NCBI RefSeq assembly: GCF_009669305.1
Contig: NZ_SADB01000011.1
Span: 582-64,581 of the forward strand
Origin: Ancylomarina sp. 16SWW S1-10-2
GTDB taxonomy: Bacteria; Bacteroidota; Bacteroidia; Bacteroidales; Marinifilaceae
DNA: 64,000 nucleotides
Reading direction: 5' to 3'
This document shows, piece by piece, positions 1 to 12,230 of the stretch; position 1 is the stretch's first letter, and every line of letters begins with the position of its first letter. Under the pieces are notes generated by a model. That model had not been told where the DNA came from. It ran no database searches and saw only the letters and a program-made list of their open reading frames with translations. The position numbers were made by a program, and so were the translations under genes.

Positions 1-529
1 GAGCAAACCATGCCAACCATTGTCTGCCACGAAAAGTGCATTTGGCCAGTTGACAGGAATTACCTAGAACCACTTTGGTACTATCCAAAACTTCCCAGTT
101 TTGTACATTTAACTCATCCTCATAAATGTAACCCTGCAAGGAAATTCCATCGGTAATGGTCATCTTGCCCCTTGGGTAATTTTTATACACAAATGTTTTT
201 GATCTTTTATAAGGAAAACCATTAGTTGGAACACCTCCATTGGCCTCTTTTATTGCTTTTTTAAACAACATGCTCCACATTTCTTTACTATTAGAGGTCT
301 TACTCAAAGAATCTGCTTGAAAAGTATAATAGCTATAGTTTTTAGAGATATCCTGCCCTATTTGTAGAATAATTAAATCATCCCTTATAATATTGTTTAA
401 AGTATCAAATTTCCATTTCATGCTATATTGACATACCAAATTCGTCTGTTCAAACTTATCATACACCTGGCATTTGGTATGTAATCCAAGCCCTAACAGA
501 CAACTCAACAATATTAATTTAACATACAT
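1..529 (-). CDS. GLPGLI family protein, N-terminal part (runs off left edge)
   Basis: The start codon is at 529-527 and the frame stays open for 176 codons to the window edge, so the C-terminus is missing. The first 20 residues form a signal peptide (hydrophobic LILLSCLLGLGL). The visible C-terminal end carries WEVLDSTKVVLGNSC followed by CTFRGRQWLAWFA. This is the pattern before the GLPGLI motif in the Bacteroidota GLPGLI family (TIGR01200 type): a tryptophan, a Gly-x-x-Cys, then RGR-x-W-x-A-WF. The family is secreted or periplasmic and its function is unknown. The downstream GLPGLI hexapeptide itself lies outside the window. Confidence 0.85.
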   Translation of the reverse strand, partial: MYVKLILLSCLLGLGLHTKCQVYDKFEQTNLVCQYSMKWKFDTLNNIIRDDLIILQIGQDISKNYSYYTFQADSLSKTSNSKEMWSMLFKKAIKEANGGVPTNGFPYKRSKTFVYKNYPRGKMTITDGISLQGYIYEDELNVQNWEVLDSTKVVLGNSCQLAKCTFRGRQWLAWFA

Positions 530-669
530 AACTGAAATTATCTAAAAAAAACAAAGAGAGCGATTTGCTCCCCTTCTTTACTGTTTAACAATATTTTAAA
601 AACTTTTATTTTTCTCTGAAAATAGATGCGAGTGAAAACACTTGCACCCATATTGGCTATTTCATTTAG

Positions 670-845
670 TCGTTTTAGGTTCAGAAATGTTCCGTTTAGG
701 TCTGTTACCATTTCGTATAGGTTCGAAACTTATAATTTGTGGTTCTTTAAGTTTCCGTTTGGGTTCTGTAAGCCAAAATCGGAGGTCTTCTACCCATCTG
801 TTTAGGTTCGGAACCGTAAATTTAGGGTTACAGAACCTAAACACT
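670..845. repeat. Degenerate TTTAGGTTC-type short repeat cluster
   Basis: The word recurs as TTTAGGTTCAGAA, GTTTAGGTCTG, GTATAGGTTCGAA, GTTTGGGTTCTG and GTTTAGGTTCGGAACC, with an inverted copy AGAACCTAAAC at the right end. Spacing is irregular (about 20 to 50 bases). It is neither a CRISPR array (no constant unit length) nor a clean tandem repeat. Confidence 0.45.
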
Positions 846-1097
846 TTTTGAATACTTCCATACTATTTTTCTTTTTCATAATTTTAAATTTTGAAGTAAT
901 TAAAATGGTGGTCTTTCTTCTTTAAATTTAGAATACAAATTCTAAATAAACGATTAGCTTTCTAATCGTACTCGGTGAGGTACCTAATCAAAATCAGCTG
1001 GGTTTTCTAATTGAAATACAAGCATTTTAATGAACAAATAAAAAAAATTACAGTGCAGATAGAGAAAATATCAGCTTTATCAAACATTTAATAAATT

Positions 1098-1131
1098 CAT
1101 TTAATTCTCATCAAGTAATGAGAATTAAATG
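1098..1131. promoter_or_regulatory. Perfect 14-bp inverted repeat upstream of the sensor kinase
   Basis: The arms CATTTAATTCTCAT (1098-1111) and ATGAGAATTAAATG (1118-1131) flank a 6-base loop. No T-run follows, so it is unlikely to be an intrinsic terminator. It sits 108 bases before the kinase start, which suits an operator or a DNA-level binding site. The role is inferred only. Confidence 0.4.
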
Positions 1132-1239
1132 ATGATTTTGATGAGAAAAGAGAGGCATTTTTTTGAAGATCTTTTATAATTTAGAATAATTCTTTTAAAA
1201 AATATTTCATATTCTTAAAAAGAAAGATAATTTTACTTT

Positions 1240-2607
1240 ATGAAAAGTAAATTATTTCAAAGGCTATTTGCAATAATGGTATTGGTACTTACAATGCTTA
1301 TTTTTTCCCAGCTTATTTGGCTACATCAACAAATGGAACAGGACAAACAAGCTTTTAAAGTAAAACTGGAAAACAGTTTGCAAAGCATATTAAACTTTCA
1401 TACCCTGCAAGGATATAGTACTTCCGATCCTAAAAAACCACACACAACCACAATTACTATTGAAGAAACCGAAGAAGAATCACAACCAAATTCTCCCAAA
1501 CAATTGGGTAGTACAGAAATCAATACAAACAAGTACATTCCAAACTTCTCACTTCATAAAGCACTTGAAGCTGCATTCACCGATATAAGTTTAGAGCGAA
1601 AAAAAATACATTTACATATTATTGATTCTTTGTTCCTGAAAAGTTTTGCAAAACGAAACTTTATAGAAAGTTACAACATGCAACTTTTAGAAAATGGAAA
1701 AACGATTGATAAGATATACTCTAATGAAAATATCACATTAAAACCGTCGCAAAGTAATATCCACATAGCAATTGCTTTGGGCACAAAAGAAATTTATGTT
1801 TTTACGGCCAATTTCAAACTAAGTACATTACCCTTCTTGCGCATAATGTTAATCTCTATCAGCATTTCAGGTATAGCCGTTATTCTTGTGGTTATTTTTA
1901 TGATTTACATACTGCTTAAATTAAAACAAAAAGCAAATCAGTTGCAATGGCGCGAGCAAGCCGTAAGTGGTATTGTACACGATTTAAAATCTCCCATATC
2001 ATTCACCTATACTTTTTTGGACTACCTGGCTGGTAAAGAGCAATCGGCACCAATGCAAAAACAATTGAGTAATGCCAGCACCAACATTGCTAAATTAAGC
2101 AACAAAATAGAACTAATTTTAACCTTGTTTCGTGGTAAAAAGAGAGCAATAGCTATGGAGTACAAAGCTTATCCTCTTGCTGAAAAATGTGGCGAAATAT
2201 TGTCAGAATTGAATCTTATCTATCAAGAAAAACAGGCTATATGCACAATAAATATTCCTAAAAATCTAAACATAAAAGTAGATCCTTTGTATTTTGAAAT
2301 GGCATTACATAACCTACTCGACAATGCATTTAAATATTCTGATGCTCCTGCTAAAATAAACATTATAACTAAAAGTGATAAAAAAGAATTATACATTTAC
2401 ATTAAAGATTCGGGAAAAGGCATTCCACAAAAAGAACAGAAGAAAATTTTTCAGGAATTCTATCGTTCCAGCAATAATACAAAAGGACATGGCATTGGTT
2501 TATCGTTTAGTCGGCAAATTGTAGAAGCCCACAAGGGAAAAATTAAATTAGAAAGTAAAATTGACGAAGGCAGTAGTTTTTGGATTATTTTACCCTTAAA
2601 ACAGTAA
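1240..2607 (+). CDS. Two-component sensor histidine kinase
   Basis: A 455-residue membrane kinase. Two transmembrane segments (about residues 10-28 and 198-227) bracket a periplasmic domain with no family I recognise, containing an acidic and Ser/Thr-rich stretch around 65-90. The dimerisation helix has the phospho-acceptor in GIVHDLKSP (His247). The ATPase domain shows the N box LHNLLDNAFKY, the G1 box DSGKGIP and the G2 box GHGIGLSF, all intact, so it should be active. The HDLKSP variant is common in Bacteroidota kinases paired with OmpR-type regulators. The response regulator follows 44 bases downstream on the same strand, so the two form an operon and probably a cognate pair. The signal is unknown. 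Confidence 0.93.
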   Translation: MKSKLFQRLFAIMVLVLTMLIFSQLIWLHQQMEQDKQAFKVKLENSLQSILNFHTLQGYSTSDPKKPHTTTITIEETEEESQPNSPKQLGSTEINTNKYIPNFSLHKALEAAFTDISLERKKIHLHIIDSLFLKSFAKRNFIESYNMQLLENGKTIDKIYSNENITLKPSQSNIHIAIALGTKEIYVFTANFKLSTLPFLRIMLISISISGIAVILVVIFMIYILLKLKQKANQLQWREQAVSGIVHDLKSPISFTYTFLDYLAGKEQSAPMQKQLSNASTNIAKLSNKIELILTLFRGKKRAIAMEYKAYPLAEKCGEILSELNLIYQEKQAICTINIPKNLNIKVDPLYFEMALHNLLDNAFKYSDAPAKINIITKSDKKELYIYIKDSGKGIPQKEQKKIFQEFYRSSNNTKGHGIGLSFSRQIVEAHKGKIKLESKIDEGSSFWIILPLKQ

Positions 2608-2651
2608 ACAAAATTACAAAAGCGCAACTGATAACCAACAACAAATTTAAA

Positions 2652-3317
2652 ATGAAAATAATATTTGTAGATGACGATATTAATTTAGGCAATTTCATAA
2701 GTAATGTATTGGAAACAGATTACAATTATAGTGTGCATTTCCAGAATACAACACTTGGAATCATACATGTTATTGAAGATTTCGTTCCTAATATTGTTAT
2801 TTTAGATGTAGAAATTGGAGAAAAGAATGGCATTGATACAGCAAAGAATATCATTGCTAATTATCCACAAATACCCATACTGTTTGTATCCTCACATACC
2901 GAAGAAGAAATGATTACAAAAGGTATAAATGTAGGAGGTAATGCTTATATCCCTAAACCCATTTCCATACCAATTCTGGTCTCTTATATCAAACGTTTTA
3001 CTTCTCAAAAGCAATCTAAAGCATTTGTATTTACCTCTGACTATAAACTAAATTTAAATACTAACGAATTGTTTTATAAGAATATACTAGTTAAAAGATT
3101 AAGCCCTTTCGAAAAAAAGACTTTGGAATTATTGATGAAAAATCCCAATCAGATAATGAGACAAAATCAAATTGCAGAAAAACTTTGGGGTTCCACTCAA
3201 AAACAAAATATTTCTAGCTTACAGAATACTTTATCTAGTTTACGGGAATTATTTAAAGAAAATAATTCAATTGAAATTGATACGATAAGAGGTGTTGGTT
3301 ATATGCTTAATGTTTAG
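2652..3317 (+). CDS. OmpR/PhoB-type response regulator
   Basis: The frame is open from 2580, but the ATG at 2652 gives the normal receiver start MKIIFVDDD, so I choose it (221 residues). The receiver domain has the acidic triad (Asp7-Asp9 region), phospho-acceptor Asp52 in VILDVEIG, Ser80/81 and Lys102 in YIPKPIS. The C-terminal half (about 125-221) is a winged-helix trans_reg_C domain ending in the DTIRGVGYML hairpin typical of this family. It is co-transcribed with the kinase upstream. DNA targets are unknown; self-regulation through the palindrome at 1098-1131 is only a guess. Confidence 0.92.
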   Translation: MKIIFVDDDINLGNFISNVLETDYNYSVHFQNTTLGIIHVIEDFVPNIVILDVEIGEKNGIDTAKNIIANYPQIPILFVSSHTEEEMITKGINVGGNAYIPKPISIPILVSYIKRFTSQKQSKAFVFTSDYKLNLNTNELFYKNILVKRLSPFEKKTLELLMKNPNQIMRQNQIAEKLWGSTQKQNISSLQNTLSSLRELFKENNSIEIDTIRGVGYMLNV

Positions 3318-3438
3318 ATAAGCCTTTTAATAGAACACAAATCACACTGATCAGAACAATTTTCACATTTTTTTTTATCCGCTTGGCGTTACGTTTTTGT
3401 AAAGCACTAATCAAACAGATTTTCCTCCATATTTATTC

Positions 3439-3475
3439 AAAAAGCGCAAAGAATAAATAATTCTTTGCGCTTTTA
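3439..3475. terminator. Bidirectional hairpin terminator
   Basis: A 15-bp stem (3440-3454 with 3460-3474) has an A-run on the left and a T-run on the right, so it can end transcription from both the response regulator (+) and the DUF3467 gene (-). Confidence 0.8.
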
Positions 3476-3543
3476 TATGTTTTTTTAGTCATCCCCTGAC
3501 ATTTACAACTTTCAAATAGTCAGAGCATGACAAAGTCAATCTT

Positions 3544-3870
3544 TTAAGCTTGCCCTGTTGGTCCAAAACTCATTGGTATAATTGGTCCTTGAGAACCTTG
3601 ACCGCCATCAACATTTTTAATAGGTCCATTCATCGATTCGTATTTTTTAATATTGTCCTGTAAGGCTAACATTAAACGCTTTGCATGTTCTGGAGTTAAA
3701 ATAACTCTTGATTTGACATCTGCTTTTGGTACACCTGGCATTATACGTACAAAATCAACAACAAACTCTGAATTAGAGTGTGTAATAACTGCTAAATTAG
3801 AATAGGTACCTTGAGCCACTTCTTCACTAAGTTGAATATCAATTTTATTCCCTTTTTTATTGTCTTCCAT
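3544..3870 (-). CDS. DUF3467 domain protein
   Basis: A 108-residue protein that matches the DUF3467 pattern: GTYSNLAVITHSNSEFVVDF, then ILTPEHAKRLMLALQDNI and a Gly/Pro-rich tail. There is no signal peptide or membrane segment, so it should be cytosolic. The function is unknown. It lies just downstream of rpoC on the same strand, as I recall for other Bacteroidota, but a strong terminator (3968-4001) sits between the two, so it is probably transcribed separately or by read-through. Confidence 0.85.
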   Translation of the reverse strand: MEDNKKGNKIDIQLSEEVAQGTYSNLAVITHSNSEFVVDFVRIMPGVPKADVKSRVILTPEHAKRLMLALQDNIKKYESMNGPIKNVDGGQGSQGPIIPMSFGPTGQA

Positions 3871-3967
3871 TGTAAATATTTTCAGTTACGTAACAATAAT
3901 TTTATTTTATCTTAAATTAGTAAATTAAGATGAGCTAAAATAATAAAATATACTCGTAATAAGATAA

Positions 3968-4001
3968 AAAAAAAGCTGTTTCAATAAATGAAACAGCTTT
4001 T
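3968..4001 (-). terminator. rpoC terminator
   Basis: A 13-bp perfect stem (3971-3983 with 3989-4001, 5-base loop) is followed on the minus strand by a run of at least eight T residues. It lies 20 bases after the rpoC stop and ends the long ribosomal-polymerase operon. Confidence 0.85.
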
Positions 4002-4020
4002 ATATTTATTAAGAGTTTAC

Positions 4021-7000
4021 TTACTCTTTTGTAGGCGTTTTAGCAAGAAGTTTTTCGTAATCTTCTTTTGCACCAACTACGATGTCTCTGTAAGCACGAA
4101 GACCAGTACCTGCTGGAATCAATTTTCCACAAATAACGTTCTCTTTCAAGCCTTCTAAATTATCAACCTTACCACGAATTGCAGCCTCGTTCAATACTTT
4201 AGTTGTTTCCTGGAAAGAAGCCGCTGACATGAAACTCTTAGTTTGAAGAGATGCACGGGTAATACCCTGAAGAATTTGAGTAGAAGTAGCCGCAATAACA
4301 TCACGTGCAACAACCAATTTCATATCCTTACGCTTCAATACTGAATTCACATCACGTAATTCTCTAGCAGTAACAATCTGACCTTGCTTTAATTCGTTAG
4401 AATCACCAGCTTCAACAACAACCTTTTTACCGAAAATCTCATCGTTCTCAAGCATAAATACTTGCTTATCAACAATTTGTTTTTCAAGGAATGTCGTATC
4501 TCCTGGATCAGCAATAACAACCTTACGCATCATCTGACGCACAATAATTTCAAAGTGCTTATCATTAATCTTAACACCCTGCATACGGTAAACATCCTGT
4601 ACTTCGTTCACGATATACTCCTGAACTTTTGTAGGACCTTTAATAGCAAGAATATCAGCAGGTGTTGTAGCTCCATCAGAAAGTGGCGTACCAGCTCTTA
4701 TATAATCACTCTCTTGAACAAGCATTTGTCTTGATAGAGGAACAAGATATTTCTTCTCTTGACCAGTTCGTGAAGTAACAATAACTTCACGATTACCACG
4801 CTTGATCTTACCGAAAGTAATTTCACCATCAATTTCAGTAACAACTGCTGGATTAGATGGATTACGAGCTTCAAACAACTCAGTAACACGAGGTAGCCCC
4901 CCAGTAATATCACCTGTTTTACCAACGTTTCTTGGAATCTTAACAACTGATTCACCAATTTTAATCATATCACCTTCGCTTACCGAGACGTGTGCCCCAA
5001 CTGGTAAGTTATAAGACTTAAGAATTTCACCGGTAGAACTTAATATTCTAACACTGGCATTCGTAGCTTTATCCTTAGATTCAATAATTACTTTCTCAGC
5101 AAAACCTGTTGCTTCATCAGACTCTTCAGTAAAGGTTATACCTTCAATTAAGTTTTCGAATGAAATTTTTCCAGAGAATTCAGAAATGATCATGGCATTA
5201 TAAGGATCCCACTCACAAATCAAATCACCTTTTGAAACATTAGCAGCATCCTTAGTATACAGTTTAGAACCGTAAGGAATAGCATGTGTTGATACAGCAA
5301 TATTTGTATTTTTATCGACGATACGTAATTCACCAGTACGACCAATTACAACATCGAATTTTTCACCTTCTTCAGTCGTGTGTTCAACAGTTCTAAGTTC
5401 ATCGAACTCAGCAAAACCATCGTATTTAGATACAACAGAATTCTCAGCTGAAGTATTACCAGCAGTACCCCCTACGTGGAAAGTACGAAGTGTTAACTGT
5501 GTACCTGGCTCTCCAATTGACTGTGCAGCAATAACACCAACAGCTTCACCTCTTTGAACTAATTCACCACTTGCAAGGTTACGTCCATAACATTTGGCAC
5601 AAACTCCTTGACGAGCTTCACAAGTTAATACAGAACGAATCTCTACAGTTTCAATTGGAGAAGCTTCAATAGCTTCTGCGATTTCTTCTGTAATTTCTTC
5701 TCCTGATGCAACAAGTAAGTCACCAGTTAAAGGATGGAAAACATCATAAACAGCTGTACGACCTAAAATTCTTTCGAATAGAGAAGCGACAACATCTTCT
5801 TGATTCTTAATTGCTGAAACAGAAAGACCTCTTAAAGTACCACAATCTGATTCGTGGATAATAACATCTTGTGCAACATCAACTAAACGTCGAGTTAAAT
5901 AACCCGCATCAGCCGTTTTAAGGGCCGTATCCGCAAGACCTTTACGAGCACCGTGAGTAGAAATAAAGTACTCAAGTACAGAAAGACCTTCCTTAAAGTT
6001 AGAAAGAATTGGATTTTCAATAATCTGACCACCTTTAGCTCCAGATTTCTGAGGCTTGGCCATCAAACCACGCATACCACCCAACTGACGAATCTGTTCT
6101 CGTGATCCACGAGCACCAGAGTCAAGCATCATATATACAGAGTTGAAACCTTGATTATCATTTTCCAACTGAGTCATCAATGTTTGAGTCAAATTAGCAT
6201 TTACATGCGTCCAAATATCAATAATCTGGTTATAACGTTCGTTGTTAGTAATGAATCCCATATTATAGTTATTCTTTACTTCGTCAACTTGTTCATAACC
6301 TTCAGCAACCATTGCTTCCTTCTCGTCAGGAACCTTAACATCAGAAAGGTTAAACGATAGTCCACCTTCAAAAGCTTGACGGTAACCTAAGTTTTTAATA
6401 TCATCAAGAAATTTAGCAGTCAAATGAACACCACATTTCTTATAAATATATCCAATGATATCACGAAGAGCTCTCTTCGTAATCAACTGATTTAAAAAAC
6501 CAGCTTTTTCAGGTGTATGTTGATTCATAATGATACGCCCCATAGTTGTCTCTATAATAGTGTCAACTAGTTCGTCATTTTCATTAAGATCTTTTACTTT
6601 CACTTTAATCTTAGCATGAAGATCTACTGCTTTTTCGTTAAAAGCAATCATTGCCTCTTCTGCAGAGTAGAAAGTAATACCTTCACCTTTACAACCTGTA
6701 CGTTCTTTAGTAATATAATAAAGACCCAATACCATATCCTGAGAAGGAACTGTAATTGGAGTACCATTAGCAGGATTCAGAATATTGTGAGAACACAACA
6801 TTAACATCTGAGCCTCAAGTACAGCTTCATTACCTAAAGGTAAATGGACAGCCATTTGGTCACCATCAAAATCGGCATTGAAACCAGTACATGCTAGTGG
6901 ATGTAGTTGAATCGCTTTACCTTCAATTAATTTTGGTTGGAAAGACTGAATACCCAAACGGTGAAGTGTTGGAGCACGGTTAAGCATCACAGGATGTCCT

Positions 7001-8295
7001 TTTAATACATTCTCAAGAATATCCCAAACCACAGGATCTTTACGATCTACAATTTTTTTAGCAGACTTAACAGTCTTTACAATTCCACGCTCAATAAGCT
7101 TACGAATAACGAAAGGCTTATAAAGTTCAGCTGCCATATCCTTAGGAATACCACACTCGTGCATTTCCAAATTTGGACCTACAACAATTACCGAACGAGC
7201 AGAATAGTCAACACGCTTACCCAATAGATTCTGACGGAAACGACCTTGCTTACCTTTCAATGAATCTGAAAGAGATTTTAAAGGACGGTTGTTTTCTGTC
7301 TTAACCGCATTAGATTTACGTGAATTATCAAATAGTGAATCAACAGCCTCTTGAAGCATACGTTTCTCATTACGTAAGATTACTTCTGGAGCTTTGATTT
7401 CGATTAATCTCTTAAGTCGATTGTTACGAATAATCACACGACGATACAGATCATTTAAATCTGAAGTTGCAAAACGACCACCATCTAAAGGTACCAAAGG
7501 TCGTAATTCTGGTGGAATTACAGGAACAACTTTGACAACCATCCATTCTGGTTTGTTTACACCTTTAGACTCACGAAAAGCACCAACTACTTGAAGACGT
7601 TTCAAAGCTTCGTTTTTACGTTGCTGTGAAGTCTCAGTATTAGCCTTGTGACGTAACTCATATGATAATGTATCAAGATCTAAACGAGAAAGCAAACTGT
7701 ATAGTGCTTCAGCACCCATTTTTGCAATAAACTTATTTGGATCTTCATCATCAAGATGTTGATTTTCTGCAGGAAGAGTATCTAGAATATCTAAGTATTC
7801 TTCTTCAGTTAGAAAATCTAAATAATTAAGAGCTTGACCCTCTTTATCTACAGCTGTACCAGCATTAATTACAACGTAACGCTCGTAATAGATAATGGTA
7901 TCAAGTTTCTTAGTTGGTAAACCCAAAAGGTAACCAATTTTATTTGGCAAAGATTTAAAATACCAAATATGCGCTACAGGCACAACCAATTGGATGTGTC
8001 CCATACGCTCACGGCGTACTTTTTTCTCGGTAACCTCAACACCACATCGGTCACAAACAATTCCGCGATAACGGATACGCTTGTATTTACCACAGTGACA
8101 CTCATAATCCTTTACTGGACCGAAAATTCTTTCACAGAATAAACCGTCACGTTCTGGTTTATAAGTACGATAATTGATGGTTTCAGGCTTTAAAACTTCC
8201 CCGCTAGATCTTTCTAAGATCTCTTCAGGAGAAGCAAGACTGATAGAGATTTTTGTAAAATTACTCTTTACTTTGTTATCTCTTCTGAATGCCAT
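4021..8295 (-). CDS. rpoC: RNA polymerase subunit beta prime
   Basis: A full-length 1424-residue beta-prime subunit, the usual size in Bacteroidota. The first zinc-binding cluster (CHCGKYK and CDRCGVE, about 66-84) is present, as is the catalytic [12 protein letters not shown] with the three magnesium-binding aspartates, and the second zinc cluster ([15 protein letters not shown]). It forms the active-site cleft with RpoB. It is the last core gene of the block, 82 bases after rpoB, and is followed by a strong terminator. Nothing suggests a break. Confidence 0.99.
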   Translation of the reverse strand: MAFRRDNKVKSNFTKISISLASPEEILERSSGEVLKPETINYRTYKPERDGLFCERIFGPVKDYECHCGKYKRIRYRGIVCDRCGVEVTEKKVRRERMGHIQLVVPVAHIWYFKSLPNKIGYLLGLPTKKLDTIIYYERYVVINAGTAVDKEGQALNYLDFLTEEEYLDILDTLPAENQHLDDEDPNKFIAKMGAEALYSLLSRLDLDTLSYELRHKANTETSQQRKNEALKRLQVVGAFRESKGVNKPEWMVVKVVPVIPPELRPLVPLDGGRFATSDLNDLYRRVIIRNNRLKRLIEIKAPEVILRNEKRMLQEAVDSLFDNSRKSNAVKTENNRPLKSLSDSLKGKQGRFRQNLLGKRVDYSARSVIVVGPNLEMHECGIPKDMAAELYKPFVIRKLIERGIVKTVKSAKKIVDRKDPVVWDILENVLKGHPVMLNRAPTLHRLGIQSFQPKLIEGKAIQLHPLACTGFNADFDGDQMAVHLPLGNEAVLEAQMLMLCSHNILNPANGTPITVPSQDMVLGLYYITKERTGCKGEGITFYSAEEAMIAFNEKAVDLHAKIKVKVKDLNENDELVDTIIETTMGRIIMNQHTPEKAGFLNQLITKRALRDIIGYIYKKCGVHLTAKFLDDIKNLGYRQAFEGGLSFNLSDVKVPDEKEAMVAEGYEQVDEVKNNYNMGFITNNERYNQIIDIWTHVNANLTQTLMTQLENDNQGFNSVYMMLDSGARGSREQIRQLGGMRGLMAKPQKSGAKGGQIIENPILSNFKEGLSVLEYFISTHGARKGLADTALKTADAGYLTRRLVDVAQDVIIHESDCGTLRGLSVSAIKNQEDVVASLFERILGRTAVYDVFHPLTGDLLVASGEEITEEIAEAIEASPIETVEIRSVLTCEARQGVCAKCYGRNLASGELVQRGEAVGVIAAQSIGEPGTQLTLRTFHVGGTAGNTSAENSVVSKYDGFAEFDELRTVEHTTEEGEKFDVVIGRTGELRIVDKNTNIAVSTHAIPYGSKLYTKDAANVSKGDLICEWDPYNAMIISEFSGKISFENLIEGITFTEESDEATGFAEKVIIESKDKATNASVRILSSTGEILKSYNLPVGAHVSVSEGDMIKIGESVVKIPRNVGKTGDITGGLPRVTELFEARNPSNPAVVTEIDGEITFGKIKRGNREVIVTSRTGQEKKYLVPLSRQMLVQESDYIRAGTPLSDGATTPADILAIKGPTKVQEYIVNEVQDVYRMQGVKINDKHFEIIVRQMMRKVVIADPGDTTFLEKQIVDKQVFMLENDEIFGKKVVVEAGDSNELKQGQIVTARELRDVNSVLKRKDMKLVVARDVIAATSTQILQGITRASLQTKSFMSAASFQETTKVLNEAAIRGKVDNLEGLKENVICGKLIPAGTGLRAYRDIVVGAKEDYEKLLAKTPTKE

Positions 8296-8377
8296 ATATT
8301 GAAAATTAGGATATTAACAAATTGAATCATGAAAAGTGAATGCCAGAATAAACCAACATTCACTTTCTATATAAGGC

Positions 8378-11300
8378 TTATACTAATTTGACGCTCAAGG
8401 CAAGACCTCTAAGTTCGTGTAATAACACGTTAAGAGATTCTGGAATACCTGGAGCTGGCATAGGTTCACCTTTAACGATAGCTTCATAAGCTTTCGCTCT
8501 ACCTATTACATCATCAGATTTAATAGTCAAGATTTCTTGTAGAACATGAGCAGCACCAAAGGCCTCAAGAGCCCATACTTCCATCTCTCCAAAACGCTGA
8601 CCACCAAACTGAGCCTTACCACCAAGTGGTTGCTGAGTAATCAGAGAATAAGGTCCGATAGAACGCGCATGCATCTTATCATCTACCATGTGACCTAGTT
8701 TCAGCATGTAGATAATACCAACCGTAGCAGGCTGATCAAATCGTACACCAGTACCTCCATCATGAAGGTAAGCTTTACCAAAAGCAGGAACACCAGCTTT
8801 GTCAGTATATGCAGTAATTTCGTCTAGACTTGCACCATCAAAAATTGGCGTTGCAAATTTTAAACCTAACTCAATACCAGCCCATCCAAGAACCGTTTCA
8901 AAAACCTGTCCAAGGTTCATACGAGATGGTACACCAAGTGGATTCAAGCAAATATCTACAGTAGTTCCATCCTCAAGGAATGGCATATCTTCTTTACGAA
9001 CAACACGTGAAACAATACCTTTATTACCGTGACGTCCAGCCATTTTATCACCAATCTGAAGCTTACGTTTCTTAGCAACATAAATCTTCGCCATTTGGAT
9101 AATACCTACTGGCATTTCATCTCCGATAGTAAGGTTGTATTTCTTACGTTTACTAGCACTATCAAGTTCTTTGTACTTAATAACAAAATTATGCAGTAAG
9201 GTTTTAATAGTTTGATTCTTTTCCTTATCAGTTGTCCACTTGTTAGGGTCAACTTGTAAGTAGTTAATCTCCATTAATAATTTCTGAGTAAATTTAACAC
9301 CCTTAGGAATTAAATCAACACTTAAATAATCCTTAACTCCTTGAGAAGTTTTACCATTACAAATTGTAAACAATCTCTCTATAAGAAGGTTGTTTAAATC
9401 GCCAATAGTTTTTTCAAACTCTTCATCAAGTTTCTGCAATAATGGTTTATCGCTTTGCTTAGACTTACGGTCACGAACAGCTCGAGAAAATAACTTTTTC
9501 TCGATAACAACACCATGAAGTGAAGGAGAAGCTTTAAGAGATGCATCTTTTACATCACCTGCTTTATCACCAAAAATTGCACGAAGCAATTTCTCTTCTG
9601 GAGAAGGATCAGATTCTCCTTTTGGAGTAATCTTACCAATAAGAATATCGCCTGGCTCAACATTTGCACCAATACGAATTAAACCATTTTCATCAAGATT
9701 ACGAGTTGCTTCTTCACTTACGTTAGGAATATCAGAAGTTAATTCTTCCATTCCACGTTTTGTGTCACGTACTTCAAGAGAATACTCACTTACATGAATA
9801 GAAGTAAATACATCATCCTTAACAATACGCTCAGAAATAACAATCGCATCCTCATAGTTATAACCTTTCCAAGGCATAAATGCCACCTTAAGGTTACGAC
9901 CAAGTGCTAACTCACCAGTTTGAGTACCATATCCATCAGTTAAGATTTGACCCTTAACTAACTTATCTCCTTTAGCTACAATAGGCTTAAGGTCAATAGT
10001 AGTTCCCTGATTCGTTTTTTGATATTTTGGTAAATTGTAAGTTACAACATTTGATTCAAAACTAACAAATGCTTCACTTTCGCTTCTTTCGTAAGCGATT
10101 ACAATTTTAGTTGCATCAACAAATTCAACAACACCAGCTCTTTTAGCTATAATCTGAGTACGAGAATCTCTCGCAACAGTTGCTTCAAGTCCAGTACCTA
10201 CAATTGGTGATTCAGGTTTGATAATTGGAACGGCCTGACGCATCATATTCGATCCCATCAAAGCACGATTGGCATCATCATGCTCAAGGAACGGAATCAA
10301 TGAAGCCGCCATAGAAGCAATCTGATTTGGAGCAACGTCCATCAAATCTAAATTCTCAATCTCTTCAAATGGGAAGTCACCATCTTTACGTGATTTTGCT
10401 TTATCATTAATAAATGAACCATCATCATTCAATGGCGCATTAGCTTGGGCAATAATCAATCCTTCCTCTTCCTCAGCTGAATAATAACTTATACCGTCAT
10501 TACTTAAATCAACTTTTCTATCAACTACCTTACGGTATGGTGTTTCAATAAATCCAAGATCATTAATCTTAGCGAATACACATAAAGAAGAAATCAAACC
10601 AATATTTGGTCCCTCTGGTGTTTCAATAGGACATAAACGACCATAGTGAGTATAGTGAACATCACGAACCTCGAAACCTGCTCTCTCACGAGACAGACCA
10701 CCTGGTCCAAGAGCTGACATTCTTCTCTTATGAGTTACCTCGGCAAGTGGATTGGTTTGATCCATAAACTGAGACAAAGCATTTGTTCCGAAGAATGAAT
10801 TGATAACTGAAGATAAAGTCTTCGAGTTAATCAAATCAATTGGGGTAAACACCTCATTGTCACGAACATTCATTCTTTCACGAATAGTACGCGCCATACG
10901 AGCTAAACCAACACCAAATTGACTATATAGTTGTTCCCCTACAGTACGAACACGACGGTTACTCAAGTGGTCAATATCATCCACATCAGTACGTGCATTC
11001 AATAACTTAATAAGGTACTTAATAATTTCAATAATATCTTCTTTGGTCAATACCTTAGTATCCCTATCGGTATTTAAACCTAATTTCTTATTGATTCTAT
11101 AACGACCAACATCACCTAAATCGTAACGTTTGTCAGAAAAGAACAATTTATCAATTACATCACGAGCTGTAGCCTCATCTGGTGGCTCAGAGTTTCTTAA
11201 TTGACGATAAATATGAAGAACAGCTTCTTTTTCAGAGTTACAAGGATCTTTCTGCAAAGTATTGTAAATAATTGCATAATCAGCAAGATTCTGCTGTTCC

Positions 11301-12190
11301 TTGTGTAATAAGATAGTCTTAGCACCTGACTCAAGAATTTCTTCAATATGTTCTGGTTCAACTATAGTTTCTCTATCGATAATAACTTCGTTACGTTCGA
11401 TAGAAACTACCTCTCCTGTATCCTCATCTGCAAAGTCTTCAATCCAAGATTTAAGAACACGAGCGGCAAGTTTACGACCGACAACTTTCTTAAGTCCGGT
11501 TTTTGAAACTTTTATTTCGTCAGCAAGATCAAATATTTCTAGAATATCTTTATCACTTTCGAAACCTATCGATCTTAATAGAGTTGTAACAGGAAGTTTT
11601 TTCTTTCGGTCAATATAAGCATACATAACATTATTAATGTCAGTTGCAAATTCGATCCATGATCCTTTAAAAGGAATAATACGTGCGGAATATAACTTAG
11701 TTCCGTTGGTATGTAAACTTTGTCCAAAGAATACACCCGGAGAACGGTGAAGTTGAGATACGACAACACGCTCAGCACCATTGATTACGAAAGTACCTTT
11801 TTCAGTCATATAAGGCACAGTTCCAAGATATACATCTTGAATAACTGTATCAAAATCCTCATGCTCTGGGTCGGTACAATATAGCTTTAGTTTAGCCTTA
11901 AGGGGCACACAATAACTAAGGCCTCGTTCGATACATTCTTCAATGGAGTAACGTGGTGGATCAACAAAATAGTCAAGAAATTCCAACACAAAATTGTTAC
12001 GGGTATCCGTAATTGGGAAATTCTCACTAAATACCTTAAATAATCCTTCGCTCTTTCTGTTTTCAGAAATTGTTTCCAACTGAAAAAAGTCTTGAAAAGA
12101 TTTTAGTTGTATTTCCAAAAAATCAGGATATAGAAACTGATTTTTATTTGAAGCAAAACTAATTCTTTGACTAATAGTATTTGAAGACAT
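8378..12190 (-). CDS. rpoB: RNA polymerase subunit beta
   Basis: A full-length 1270-residue beta subunit. The rifampicin-pocket region [20 protein letters not shown] followed by [13 protein letters not shown] is the wild-type pattern. Further conserved blocks are [12 protein letters not shown] and, near the C-terminus, [21 protein letters not shown]. It pairs with RpoC downstream and belongs to the rplKAJL-rpoBC operon, with an inferred attenuator in the 109-base gap before it that could tune polymerase output relative to ribosomal stalk proteins. Confidence 0.99.
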   Translation of the reverse strand: MSSNTISQRISFASNKNQFLYPDFLEIQLKSFQDFFQLETISENRKSEGLFKVFSENFPITDTRNNFVLEFLDYFVDPPRYSIEECIERGLSYCVPLKAKLKLYCTDPEHEDFDTVIQDVYLGTVPYMTEKGTFVINGAERVVVSQLHRSPGVFFGQSLHTNGTKLYSARIIPFKGSWIEFATDINNVMYAYIDRKKKLPVTTLLRSIGFESDKDILEIFDLADEIKVSKTGLKKVVGRKLAARVLKSWIEDFADEDTGEVVSIERNEVIIDRETIVEPEHIEEILESGAKTILLHKEQQNLADYAIIYNTLQKDPCNSEKEAVLHIYRQLRNSEPPDEATARDVIDKLFFSDKRYDLGDVGRYRINKKLGLNTDRDTKVLTKEDIIEIIKYLIKLLNARTDVDDIDHLSNRRVRTVGEQLYSQFGVGLARMARTIRERMNVRDNEVFTPIDLINSKTLSSVINSFFGTNALSQFMDQTNPLAEVTHKRRMSALGPGGLSRERAGFEVRDVHYTHYGRLCPIETPEGPNIGLISSLCVFAKINDLGFIETPYRKVVDRKVDLSNDGISYYSAEEEEGLIIAQANAPLNDDGSFINDKAKSRKDGDFPFEEIENLDLMDVAPNQIASMAASLIPFLEHDDANRALMGSNMMRQAVPIIKPESPIVGTGLEATVARDSRTQIIAKRAGVVEFVDATKIVIAYERSESEAFVSFESNVVTYNLPKYQKTNQGTTIDLKPIVAKGDKLVKGQILTDGYGTQTGELALGRNLKVAFMPWKGYNYEDAIVISERIVKDDVFTSIHVSEYSLEVRDTKRGMEELTSDIPNVSEEATRNLDENGLIRIGANVEPGDILIGKITPKGESDPSPEEKLLRAIFGDKAGDVKDASLKASPSLHGVVIEKKLFSRAVRDRKSKQSDKPLLQKLDEEFEKTIGDLNNLLIERLFTICNGKTSQGVKDYLSVDLIPKGVKFTQKLLMEINYLQVDPNKWTTDKEKNQTIKTLLHNFVIKYKELDSASKRKKYNLTIGDEMPVGIIQMAKIYVAKKRKLQIGDKMAGRHGNKGIVSRVVRKEDMPFLEDGTTVDICLNPLGVPSRMNLGQVFETVLGWAGIELGLKFATPIFDGASLDEITAYTDKAGVPAFGKAYLHDGGTGVRFDQPATVGIIYMLKLGHMVDDKMHARSIGPYSLITQQPLGGKAQFGGQRFGEMEVWALEAFGAAHVLQEILTIKSDDVIGRAKAYEAIVKGEPMPAPGIPESLNVLLHELRGLALSVKLV

Positions 12191-12230
12191 TTACTTAAAA
12201 TTAATTGAACCTAAACAATAATAAACAACA

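Larger units (their letters stand above)
530..1239. other. Intergenic spacer with degenerate repeats and hairpins
   Basis: About 710 bases lie between two divergently transcribed genes. The stretch 670-845 carries at least five imperfect copies of a TTTAGGTTC-like word (near 674, 694, 714, 751 and 803). Position 954-971 holds a small inverted repeat (CGATTAG/CTAATCG), and 1098-1131 a perfect 14-bp palindrome. Open frames on both strands in the repeat zone look like read-through of the repeat rather than genes. I see no convincing gene. Confidence 0.6.

Noticed and set aside
642-851. Open frames on both strands (69 and 60 codons) in the repeat field
   Set aside because: The residues simply repeat FRLG/PKRN-like words caused by the DNA repeats; no start context and no family.
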